8,027 nucleotides of DNA from JBEKJU01 sp050011095 (GCA_050011095.1 JBEKJU010000160.1:1-8027); one strand, 5' to 3'. Positions 1 to 6,385 are shown, counted from the first letter of the stretch. The notes: a model not told the origin generated them from the letters alone. Translations and numbers: made by a program.

Positions 1-136
1 AGATGGCGAAGGATTTTTGGCCGATCGGCGAGGCGCGGAAAGGCCAAATGTACTGGATGTACATGACCTTTTCGCAACGAAGCGGGCGGACAAAAAGACG
101 AGCCAGATGGCCCATTTATTTCACGACGAGCCCTAA
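1..136 (+). repeat. Interspersed MITE-like repeat, copy 1 (5' truncated by window edge)
   Basis: This stretch is the reverse complement of copy 2: base p pairs with base 1084-p without any gap, with 4 mismatches (positions 71, 122, 123, 124). Against copy 3 it has about 3 mismatches. The outer end with AGGGCTCGTC (reverse complement GACGAGCCCT at 125-134) lies next to the ABC ATPase gene, whose first possible ATG is only 4 bases away. The other end, seen in copy 2, is missing because the window starts here. In this orientation the repeat carries an open frame beginning ATGGCGAAGGAT at position 3 and ending in TGA at 141-143. Internal dyads: GGCCAAA/TTTGGCC and ATGTAC/GTACAT. No transposase is present, so a non-autonomous element is the simplest reading; that is an inference. 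Confidence 0.9.
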
Positions 137-139
137 AAG

Positions 140-940
140 ATGAGGGCAATGGACATTCCCCTTTTGGAACTCAAGGACGTGACGCACGGGATGAACGGAA
201 AGCGGATCCTCGATCATGTCTCCTGGACCGTGAGGGAGGGTGAGCACTGGGCCATCCTCGGGCCCAACGGGGCAGGGAAAACGAGTCTCCTCAAGATCGT
301 CTGCGGGTATCTCTGGCCCAACGCCGGCGGCACGGTACACCGGAACGGGGAGGCCCGAATCGACCTCGGGACGCTGCGAAGGAGCATCGGGTGGGTTACA
401 TCGACCCTTCTTCGCGACATACCACGGGGCGAGATGGTCCTCGACACCGTCGTGTCGGGAAGGTACGCCCAGGTCGGCCTCTGGCCCCCCCCGTGGGAGG
501 AGCCGGGATCGGGCGACTTCGCGGCAGCCGGACAGTGGCTGGCGGAACTCGAATGCAGTGATCTGGCGGAAAGGACCTTCGGGACCCTCTCCCAGGGTGA
601 ACAACAAAAGGTGGCCATCTGCCGCGCCCTCATGGCGGCGCCCTATCTGCTCATCCTCGACGAACCGTGCGCCGGCATGGACCCCGGCGCCCGCGAGACC
701 TTCCTGTCGGCCCTTCTCGCCGTCGGACAGAAGAGGACCCTCCCCTGCCTCATCTACGTCACCCACCATCCCGAGGAGATCCTGCCCATTTTTACGAGGG
801 TCTTGATTCTCAAGGATGGAAGGGTCATGCAGGAAGGACCGACCGCGGAGATCCTCAGTTCCCGGACCATGGAGCGGCTCTATGGCGTCTCGATGGAATT
901 GATGAAAAGAAAGGGCCGCTTCTGGCCCGTCGCCGGATGA
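140..940 (+). CDS. Orphan ABC transporter ATP-binding protein, YlmA/ModF-like (COG1119 type)
   Basis: A 266-residue cytoplasmic ABC ATPase. Walker A GPNGAGKT is at residues 41-48, signature LSQGEQQ at 150-156, Walker B LLILDEP at 170-176, D-loop GMD at 179-181 and the H-loop histidine in VTHH near 209. At the Q-loop (IGWVTSTL, 83-90) the usual glutamine is replaced by serine. Together with the LDTVVSGRYA and GLWPPP stretches this resembles the YlmA/ModF/PhrA group, once called molybdate or photorepair ATPases; the true substrate is unknown. No permease or binding protein gene lies beside it, so it may pair with one elsewhere or act without a channel. Start choice is uncertain: ATG at 140 and ATG at 149 both have weak ribosome binding sites, and homologous sequence begins near the second (MDIPLLELKDV). 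It is closely bracketed by two inverted copies of the interspersed repeat, with no visible promoter other than what the repeat might supply. Confidence 0.9.
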   Translation: MRAMDIPLLELKDVTHGMNGKRILDHVSWTVREGEHWAILGPNGAGKTSLLKIVCGYLWPNAGGTVHRNGEARIDLGTLRRSIGWVTSTLLRDIPRGEMVLDTVVSGRYAQVGLWPPPWEEPGSGDFAAAGQWLAELECSDLAERTFGTLSQGEQQKVAICRALMAAPYLLILDEPCAGMDPGARETFLSALLAVGQKRTLPCLIYVTHHPEEILPIFTRVLILKDGRVMQEGPTAEILSSRTMERLYGVSMELMKRKGRFWPVAG

Positions 941-947
941 TACCGGG

Positions 948-1097
948 TTAGGGCTCGTCAGAAAATAAATGGGCCATCTGGCTCGTCTTTTTGTCCGCCC
1001 GCTTCGTTGCGAGAAGGTCATGTACATCCAGTACATTTGGCCTTTCCGCGCCTCGCCGATCGGCCAAAAATCCTTCGCCATCTGACTCATTTATTTC
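948..1097 (-). repeat. Interspersed MITE-like repeat, copy 2 (only full-length copy)
   Basis: The only copy with both ends in view, about 150 bases. Strand is given by the direction of its conserved short open frame. It is inverted relative to copy 1 and direct relative to copy 3; 118 of 119 bases match copy 3 (difference at 1013 versus 7972). Its ends form an imperfect 20-base terminal inverted repeat: 963-982 and 1077-1096, sharing AAATAAATG, then 7 of 11 further positions. Inside are a hairpin ATGTAC-atcca-GTACAT (1020-1036), a dyad TTTGGCC (1036-1042)/GGCCAAA (1062-1068) and the palindrome GCCGATCGGC (1055-1064). The octamer GGCTCGTC occurs twice, at 952-959 and 980-987. On the minus strand a frame starts at ATG 1088-1090, preceded by GGAAGG with 6-base spacing. 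The left end begins 7 bases after the ABC ATPase stop codon. Confidence 0.9.
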
Positions 1098-1164
1098 CTT
1101 CCGGGCCCTTACATTCAAAGCCGCCACCCACGCCTTCGGCCGCGCAGGATCGCGCGGGCTGAAT

Positions 1165-1181
1165 ATGCGGCCATACCGCAT
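1165..1181. promoter_or_regulatory. Short inverted repeat upstream of tpx
   Basis: ATGCGG (1165-1170), loop CCATA, CCGCAT (1176-1181), followed by TTT. It lies just upstream of the proposed -35 box of tpx. It could be an operator-like site, or a weak terminator for transcription coming through repeat copy 2. The stem is only 6 base pairs and the T-run is short, so neither role is secure. Confidence 0.25.
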
Positions 1182-1186
1182 TTTCC

Positions 1187-1215
1187 GTGCCATCGTTCCA
1201 CCGCGTGCCTATATT
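1187..1215 (+). promoter_or_regulatory. Candidate sigma70-type promoter of tpx
   Basis: A -35 candidate GTGCCA (1187-1192, 4 of 6 matches to TTGACA), a 17-base spacer and a -10 candidate TATATT (1210-1215, 5 of 6 to TATAAT). Transcription would start near 1222, giving a leader of about 23 bases that contains the tpx ribosome binding site. The position agrees with tpx being a single-gene unit; the -35 match is modest. Confidence 0.4.
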
Positions 1216-1231
1216 TCCTCTATACCATAAC

Positions 1232-1236
1232 GGAGG
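1232..1236 (+). promoter_or_regulatory. Ribosome binding site of tpx
   Basis: GGAGG lies 8 bases before the ATG at 1245. This fixes the tpx start codon. Confidence 0.75.
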
Positions 1237-1244
1237 ATAGCGAA

Positions 1245-1760
1245 ATGGAGAGAAAAGATCTCGTGACATTCAAGGGGAACCCTTTGACGCTGGTGGGCGG
1301 CGAGGTGAAAGTCGGCGACAGGGCGCCGGGCTTTACGGTGCTCGACAAGGACCTCACCCAGGTCGGTCTTGCCGATTTTTCAGGGAAGGTGAAGATCATA
1401 AGCGTGACGCCGTCCCTCGATACGCCCGTGTGCAGCCTCCAGGCGACGACATTCAACAAGAAGGCGCAGTCCCTCTCGCCCGATACGGTGATCGTCAACA
1501 TCAGCATGGACCTGCCCTTCGCGATCGCGCGGTTCTGCTCATCCCAGGGGATCGACAGGGTGAGGACATTATCGGACCACCGGGATGCCTCCTTCGGGAA
1601 CGCCTACGGCGTGCTGGTGCGTGAGCTGAGGCTGCTTGCCCGGTCGATTTTCGTCATCGACAAGGCGGATGTGATCCGCTATGTCGAAATCGTGCCGGAG
1701 ATGACGAACGAGCCCGACTACGAGAGGGCGCTCGCGGAGGCGGAGAAGGCGGCCTCGTGA
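1245..1760 (+). CDS. tpx: Thiol peroxidase (Tpx-type atypical 2-Cys peroxiredoxin)
   Basis: A 171-residue protein, the normal length for Tpx. It reduces hydrogen peroxide and alkyl hydroperoxides using electrons from thioredoxin. The family motif TPSLDTPVC (55-63) holds the peroxidatic cysteine C63 and the active-site threonine T60. The resolving cysteine is C98 in RFCSSQG, and the active-site arginine is R133 in LARSIFVID. All expected catalytic residues are present, so the enzyme should be active. There is no signal peptide; it may act in the cytoplasm, although E. coli Tpx was first described as periplasmic. It is preceded by a strong ribosome binding site and a plausible promoter, and faces the liv operon tail to tail with only 18 bases between stop codons. 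It looks monocistronic. Confidence 0.97.
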   Translation: MERKDLVTFKGNPLTLVGGEVKVGDRAPGFTVLDKDLTQVGLADFSGKVKIISVTPSLDTPVCSLQATTFNKKAQSLSPDTVIVNISMDLPFAIARFCSSQGIDRVRTLSDHRDASFGNAYGVLVRELRLLARSIFVIDKADVIRYVEIVPEMTNEPDYERALAEAEKAAS

Positions 1761-1796
1761 GCGGCGCGCCACACCCGTTCAGCCCAGATAGGCCGC
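1749..1796. terminator. Weak dyad spanning the convergent ends of tpx and livF
   Basis: GCGGCCT (1749-1755) and AGGCCGC (1790-1796) form a 7-base inverted repeat across both stop codons, with a 34-base loop that includes the palindrome GGCGCGCC (1763-1770). No T-run follows on either strand, so it is not a classical intrinsic terminator. It is listed because it is the only structure seen where two transcripts must end. Confidence 0.15.
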
Positions 1797-2492
1797 GCGG
1801 ATATGGGGGTCATTAAGGAGGGCCTCGCCCTGCCCCGAGAGGGTGATGTTCCCGGTTTCGAGGACATGGCCGAAGGATGCGGCCCGAAGCGCCATGCGGG
1901 CATTTTGCTCGACGAGCAGGATGGTCGCGCCTGCACGGTTGATCTCTCCGAGGACGGCGAAAATCCCCTGGACGAGCACCGGGGCAAGGCCCATGGAGGG
2001 CTCGTCGAAAAGCATCAGGCTGGCGCGGCTCATAAGGGCCCTCGCGACGGCGAGCATCTGCTGCTCGCCGCCGGAAAGCGTCCCCCCGGATTGATCCCCC
2101 CGCTCGCGGAGCACGGGGAAAAGGTCGAATACGCGCCGGTAATCCTTTGCGATTTCCGGCTTATCGCGCCTATGCCATGTGGCGAGCCTGAGGTTCTCCC
2201 GCACCGTGAGGTTGCCGAAGATGCCCCGCCCTTCGGGTACGTGGGCGATGCCCATGGATGCGATGCGGTGGGACGGGATGCCTTTGAGGTCCCGGCCCCT
2301 GTATGAAATGGCGCCTTCGTAGGGGATCATGCCGGAGATCGCCCGCAGGGTGGACGACTTTCCCGCGCCGTTCGCGCCGACCAGCGTCACCATCTCCCCC
2401 TCGCGAACGTCGAAGGAAACGCCCTTTACAGCCTGGATGCTGCCGTATGAGACCCGGAGGTCTTCTATCGACAGGAGGGTATCGCTGCTCAC
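1779..2492 (-). CDS. livF: Branched-chain amino acid-type ABC transporter ATP-binding protein LivF
   Basis: A 237-residue cytoplasmic ATPase, the typical LivF size. Walker A GANGAGKS is at residues 39-46, the VPEGRGIF stretch characteristic of LivF at 86-93, signature LSGGEQQ at 139-145, Walker B LMLFDEP at 159-165, and ILLVEQN at 191-197, where other ABC ATPases carry the H-loop histidine; loss of that histidine is a known LivF feature. It ends in AAYLG as LivF proteins often do. The start codon is GTG (2490-2492), overlapping the livG stop as GTGA, with AAGGA 9 bases upstream, so translation is probably coupled to livG. It is the last gene of the livKHMGF operon and should form the LivF-LivG ATPase pair. 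Confidence 0.96.
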   Translation of the reverse strand: MSSDTLLSIEDLRVSYGSIQAVKGVSFDVREGEMVTLVGANGAGKSSTLRAISGMIPYEGAISYRGRDLKGIPSHRIASMGIAHVPEGRGIFGNLTVRENLRLATWHRRDKPEIAKDYRRVFDLFPVLRERGDQSGGTLSGGEQQMLAVARALMSRASLMLFDEPSMGLAPVLVQGIFAVLGEINRAGATILLVEQNARMALRAASFGHVLETGNITLSGQGEALLNDPHIRAAYLG

Positions 2493-3259
2493 GGCGTCTC
2501 GTCCTTGCCGAGATAGGCGGCCAGGACCTGCCCGTCGTTTCGTATGTCGTCAGGCGAACCTTCCGCGATGGTGACGCCGAAGTCGAGCACCACGAGACGC
2601 TCGCAGATATTCATGACGAGTTGCATCTGATGCTCGATGAGAAGGATGGTCACGTCGAACGCCTTCCGAACCCATTGGATCAGCTCCATGAGGCGGGTTA
2701 CCTCCGCGGGGTTCATGCCGGCCGCCGGCTCATCGAGGAGGAGGAGTTTTGGGCGCGTGGCGAGGGCCCTCGCGATTTCGAGGCGCCTCTGCAGGCCGTA
2801 AGGCAGACTCCGGGAGGACTCCTCCGCATGGCCGTCGAGGTGAAAGAGCGTGAGGAGCTCCATCGAGCGGTCGATGATATGCGCCTCCGCCCTTCGGCAG
2901 CGGGGCAGCCTGAACAGGGCGGGCAGGGCCCCGTACGCGGCCTGGCCGTAGTGGGCGCATCGCACGTTGTCGAGGACGGAAAGGTCCTTGAACAACCGGA
3001 TATTCTGAAACGTCCTCGCTATGCCGAGCGCCGTTATGCGGTTGGGCGAAAGGCCGACAAGCTCCCTTCCCTCGACGGCTATGCTGCCCCCCGTCGGGCG
3101 GTATATACCCGTGATGAGGTTGAAGACGGTCGTCTTTCCCGCGCCGTTCGGGCCGATGATGCCGACAAGCTCATTCTTGTCGAGGCTGAGGAAGAAATCG
3201 GCCAGTGCCGCGAGGCCGCCGAACCGGTGGGTGAGGCCGCTTATCTCAAGGAGGGCCAT
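2489..3259 (-). CDS. livG: Branched-chain amino acid-type ABC transporter ATP-binding protein LivG
   Basis: A 256-residue ATPase. Walker A GPNGAGKT is at 36-43, the Q-loop glutamine in RTFQN at 85, the signature region LPYGLQRRLEIARAL at 152-166, Walker B LLLLDEP at 172-178 and the H-loop H210 in LLIEH. LPYG in place of LSGG is usual for LivG. An upstream ATG at 3334 is also in frame, but the residues before MALLEISGL look like livM sequence read in another frame, so ATG 3257-3259 is chosen; a G-run (AGGGGG) lies 6 bases before it. The gene overlaps the end of livM by 14 bases and livF by 4. The livM/livG junction contains an A8G5 run that could join the two frames (see findings). Confidence 0.96.
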   Translation of the reverse strand: MALLEISGLTHRFGGLAALADFFLSLDKNELVGIIGPNGAGKTTVFNLITGIYRPTGGSIAVEGRELVGLSPNRITALGIARTFQNIRLFKDLSVLDNVRCAHYGQAAYGALPALFRLPRCRRAEAHIIDRSMELLTLFHLDGHAEESSRSLPYGLQRRLEIARALATRPKLLLLDEPAAGMNPAEVTRLMELIQWVRKAFDVTILLIEHQMQLVMNICERLVVLDFGVTIAEGSPDDIRNDGQVLAAYLGKDETP

Positions 3260-4286
3260 AGGCCGCCCCCTTTTTTTTCTGCCACAGGCGCGCGGCAAAG
3301 AGATCGTGGCCGGGCACGAACCAGGAGAATTCACGCAGCCCCATGATGCCCGTCGGTCGATAGATCATGAGAAGCACGAGCACGAGGGGCATGAGCACCA
3401 TCCTCCATACCCCGAGGGGCCTCAGTATCTCCAGGAGGACCGTGTAGACGACGGCCCCGATGATCGATCCCCCCAGCGAGCCGATGCCGCCCAGATAGAC
3501 CATGATGAGGATATCGGTCGACTTGATGATGTCAAAGACGCGGGGATTGATGAACTGGAGCAGATGGGCGAAAAGCGCGCCGGCGACGCCGGCGAAGAAC
3601 GACGAGATCACAAAGGCGAGCATCTTGACGCGCCGCGTGTCGACGCCCGACAGCTCGGATGCGATCTCGTCCTCCCTGATGGAGAGGATGCCCCGGCCGA
3701 AGCGCGAGTAAACGAGATTGCGGATAACCCAGACGGAGGCGACCGTCCAGAAGAAGACCCAGGGCAGTGTCGTCAGCCTTTCCATCCCGAGGAACCCCCG
3801 CGGTCCGCCCAGGGCATTGATGTTCTCGATGGCCGACTTGACGATCATGCAAAAGGCGAGGGTGACGATCGCCAGGTAATCGCCCCTGGTCTTGAAGGAC
3901 GGGAAGGCGACGATGAGCCCCATGAGCGCGGCGGCAAGACCGCCCGCCGTGATTGCCAGGGGAAAGAGCCAGGGACCGGACCAGGCAGGGAAGAGGTAGA
4001 CCGAGATGACCGAGGCGACATACGCCCCCACCGCCATGAAGCCCGCGTGGCCCACGGAGAATTCGCCCATATAGCCGTTCACCAGGTTGAGGCTGACGGT
4101 AAGGATGATGTTGATGCCGATATACATCAGGATGAGCTGGACATACTGATCGAGAAGGTCGGTTGCGGGAATGAGAAAGGAGGCGGCAAAGCCGAAGGCG
4201 ATGAGGCCGCGCCTCACGCCCCGCCGCGCCATGAGCGTCCGGGAGAAGGCCGCCAGTCTTTTCATGAAGAGGCCGCCCACCATCAT
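3246..4286 (-). CDS. livM: Branched-chain amino acid-type ABC transporter permease LivM
   Basis: A 346-residue inner-membrane permease with many hydrophobic segments. Family landmarks are LTVSLNLVNGYMGEFSVGHA (62-81), FKTRGDYLAIVTL (131-143) and the cytoplasmic coupling region SIREDEIASELSG (202-214), followed by FAGVAGAL (231-238) and YLGGIGSLGGSIIGA (264-278). The frame stays open upstream to 4778, but that part overlaps livH and has a low-complexity Arg/Gly/His composition, so it is rejected. The chosen ATG at 4286 shares its A with the livH stop (TGATG). A second ATG directly after it (4281-4283) has the better spacing, 7 bases, from AAAAGG. MKRLAAF at 4265 is a third option. It should form the heterodimeric channel with LivH. 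Confidence 0.95.
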   Translation of the reverse strand: MMVGGLFMKRLAAFSRTLMARRGVRRGLIAFGFAASFLIPATDLLDQYVQLILMYIGINIILTVSLNLVNGYMGEFSVGHAGFMAVGAYVASVISVYLFPAWSGPWLFPLAITAGGLAAALMGLIVAFPSFKTRGDYLAIVTLAFCMIVKSAIENINALGGPRGFLGMERLTTLPWVFFWTVASVWVIRNLVYSRFGRGILSIREDEIASELSGVDTRRVKMLAFVISSFFAGVAGALFAHLLQFINPRVFDIIKSTDILIMVYLGGIGSLGGSIIGAVVYTVLLEILRPLGVWRMVLMPLVLVLLMIYRPTGIMGLREFSWFVPGHDLFAARLWQKKKGAAYGPP

Positions 4287-5161
4287 CACACCTTTTGTAC
4301 CGTGGGCTTGCCGAGAATGCCGTAAGGCCGGAAGACGAGGAGCACGAGGAGCATGGCGAAGGCGACGAAGTCCCGGTACGTGGAGGGAAGGAACGCGACA
4401 ACCAGGATCTCGACGGCGCCCAGGATGTAGCCGCCGATCATCGCGCCCCGGATGTTCCCGATGCCGCCCACCACCGCCGAAATAAAGGCCTTCCACCCCA
4501 CCATTATGCCCATATAGGGGTCGATGACCGGGTAGGCGAGCCCATAAAGCACGCCGGCGACCCCGCCGAGGCCCGTCCCGATGGCGAACGTCATGGAAAT
4601 GATGAAATCGACGGGCACGCCCATGAGGGGGGCGGTGGCCCTGTCCCACGAAATGGCCCTCATCGCCATGCCCACCATCGTCCGTCTCACCATCAGGTCG
4701 AGGAGGACCATCAGCACGAGGGACAGGGCGATCACCACGACCTGGAGAAGCGAGATCGACACGCCTCCGAGCATCCACGCAGTATCGGGAACGAACGATG
4801 AGATGTGCTTCGGATAGGGGCTCAGGGCGAGGGTGAAATTTTCGAGAAAGAGACCCACCCCCAGGGCCGTAATAATGGCCGATACCCTCGGGGCCTGGCG
4901 AAGGGGCTTATAGGCGAGCCGCTCGATGGTCACGCCCAGAAGCGCTGTCCCGACCATGCTCGCGAGGAGCGTGGGGACAAAGGGGAGCTTCAGGAGCAGC
5001 ACGGAGAGGAAGCAAAGGAAGGCGCCCACCATGAAAAGGTCGCCATGGGCGAAGTTGATCATGGTGAGAATGCCGTAGACCATGGTGTAACCCAGGGCGA
5101 TGAGGGCGTAGATGCTCCCGAGCTGGAGCGCGTTCAACAGCTGCTGGAGGACGTAACTCAT
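4286..5161 (-). CDS. livH: Branched-chain amino acid-type ABC transporter permease LivH
   Basis: A 291-residue inner-membrane permease, normal for LivH. The N terminus carries the family hallmark LGYTMVYGILTMINFAHGD (23-41), then ERLAYKPLRQAPRVSAIITALG (80-101, residues partly charged, on the cytoplasmic side) and the coupling region MRAISWDRATAPLMGVP (167-183), followed by GLGGVAGVLYG and VVGGIGNIRGAMIGG. It ends with the usual FRPYGILGK. The ATG at 5159-5161 has TAGGA 7 bases upstream. A 52-base gap separates it from livK, the largest spacing in the operon, and livM follows with a one-base overlap. It pairs with LivM. Confidence 0.96.
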   Translation of the reverse strand: MSYVLQQLLNALQLGSIYALIALGYTMVYGILTMINFAHGDLFMVGAFLCFLSVLLLKLPFVPTLLASMVGTALLGVTIERLAYKPLRQAPRVSAIITALGVGLFLENFTLALSPYPKHISSFVPDTAWMLGGVSISLLQVVVIALSLVLMVLLDLMVRRTMVGMAMRAISWDRATAPLMGVPVDFIISMTFAIGTGLGGVAGVLYGLAYPVIDPYMGIMVGWKAFISAVVGGIGNIRGAMIGGYILGAVEILVVAFLPSTYRDFVAFAMLLVLLVFRPYGILGKPTVQKV

Positions 5162-5213
5162 CGGGGTGTCCTACGGGCAAAGGGCGAACGAAGAGGGGCG
5201 GCCGTGCAATGCC

Positions 5214-6380
5214 TCATGGATTCGCATTCGCGAAGTAGACAAACGCCCCATCCTTTATCTTGAGGATCACGGCGCTTTTTATTGGATCGGACGACCCTTC
5301 CCTGAACTGCATGGTGCCTGTCACCCCCTCGTAGTTCTGGACCCGCGCGAGGGCGTCCCTCACGGCCTGCCGGTCGATCCTGCCGGCCGCGCCGATTGCC
5401 TGCCCGAGGAGGCCGAAGGAATCATAGGTGAGGGCCGCGACGTCGTCCGGCATGGCGCCGTATGCCTTCCTGAAGGCCTGGATGAACCTCCGGCTGACAG
5501 GGGCCGCGGTATCGGGCGCGTAGTGGGTGCTGAAGTAGAAGCCTTCACAGTCCTTCCCGGACAGCTTCGTCAACTCCTGGCTCCCCCAGGAGTCGCTTCC
5601 CAAAAACGGCGCGTTGATGCCGAGCCTTTTGGCCTGCTGGATCTGGAGGGGCACCTCGCTGTAATAATTGGGAAGGACGACGACGTCGGGGTCGGCCTTT
5701 TTCACCTTCGTGAGCTGAGCGGAGAAATCCCTGTCATTCGTCGTATAGGTCTCGAACGCCACGACCTTCCCCCCGTTATGCTCGAAGGTCTCCTTGAAAA
5801 ACTCGGCAATGCCCTTGTTGTAGTCGGATGCGACGTCGTAGAGCACCGCGGCCTTCCGGGCCTTCAGCCTGTCCGCGGCGAAGCGGGCCAGGAGGCGTCC
5901 CTGGAAGGGATCGGTGAAGCAGGCCCGAAAGACATACTTCTTTGGGGCCCCGGTCCGCGCGTCAAGGGTGGTCTTCGGACTCGTGGACCACGGGGTGATG
6001 AGGAGGACCTTCGAACTCTCTGCTATCTCGGATGCGGGTATCGCGTAGCGGGTCGCGTTGGGCCCGATAATGGCGATGACCTTCTTTTGCGTTATCAGCT
6101 TCTGGGCGGAGGAAGCGGACTGATCGGCCCTTCCCGCGTTGTCCTCCATGAAAAGCTCGACCCTGTACTGCCTGTCACCGACCCGAAGGCCCCCGGCGTC
6201 GTTCATTTCCTTTACGGCCAGTTGAGCGGCCTTCCTGCATGATTCCCCCACTGCCGGCATATCACCGGTCATTTCCGCGATAAGGCCCACCCTGATGGTG
6301 GAGGGGTTCTTGTCGCCACAGCCCGATGCGGCGAGAAAGGCGAGAAAAAACATGCACAACCCAAGGCCCGTCCTCTTCAT
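5214..6380 (-). CDS. livK: Branched-chain amino acid-type substrate-binding lipoprotein (LivK-like)
   Basis: A 388-residue periplasmic-binding-protein family member (Peripla_BP_6/LIV-BP fold). The N terminus MKRTGLGLCMFFLAFLAASG followed by C21 is a lipoprotein signal peptide with lipobox ASGC, so the mature protein is probably membrane anchored rather than free as in E. coli. Family landmarks are VGLIAEMTGDMPAVGES (32-48), NDAGGL, IGPNATRYAIPASEIAE, ITPWSTSPKTT and YVFRACFTDPFQG. The ligand cannot be read from sequence: the family also binds amides, urea and aromatic or other carboxylic acids. GGAGG lies 5 bases before ATG 6378-6380, which fixes the start. It is the first gene of the operon, behind a good promoter. 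Confidence 0.93.
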   Translation of the reverse strand: MKRTGLGLCMFFLAFLAASGCGDKNPSTIRVGLIAEMTGDMPAVGESCRKAAQLAVKEMNDAGGLRVGDRQYRVELFMEDNAGRADQSASSAQKLITQKKVIAIIGPNATRYAIPASEIAESSKVLLITPWSTSPKTTLDARTGAPKKYVFRACFTDPFQGRLLARFAADRLKARKAAVLYDVASDYNKGIAEFFKETFEHNGGKVVAFETYTTNDRDFSAQLTKVKKADPDVVVLPNYYSEVPLQIQQAKRLGINAPFLGSDSWGSQELTKLSGKDCEGFYFSTHYAPDTAAPVSRRFIQAFRKAYGAMPDDVAALTYDSFGLLGQAIGAAGRIDRQAVRDALARVQNYEGVTGTMQFREGSSDPIKSAVILKIKDGAFVYFANANP

Positions 6381-6385
6381 GGCGC

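Noticed and set aside
115..121. AT-rich TTTATTT in the repeat as a promoter -10 box for the ABC ATPase
   Set aside because: No acceptable -35 box at the right distance, so it was not annotated as a promoter.
116..1090. 324-codon minus-strand open frame starting MSQMAKDFW
   Set aside because: Only its first 45 or so codons are repeat sequence. The rest is antisense to the well-supported ABC ATPase and has no recognisable domain; GC-rich coding DNA often leaves the opposite strand open.
3260..3334. Longer N terminus for LivG
   Set aside because: It overlaps the conserved end of livM, and LivG family proteins begin at or near MALLEISGL.
2303..3346. 347-codon + strand frame opposite livG
   Set aside because: It is the antisense shadow of livG, with no motif and no ribosome binding site.
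3021..4325. 434-codon + strand frame opposite livG/livM
   Set aside because: It is the antisense shadow of two conserved transporter genes; low-complexity His/Asp/Gly/Glu composition shows it is not a protein.
4287..4778. Longer N terminus for LivM
   Set aside because: The extra 164 codons lie inside livH in another frame and read as Arg/Gly/His-rich noise. LivM homology begins after 4286.
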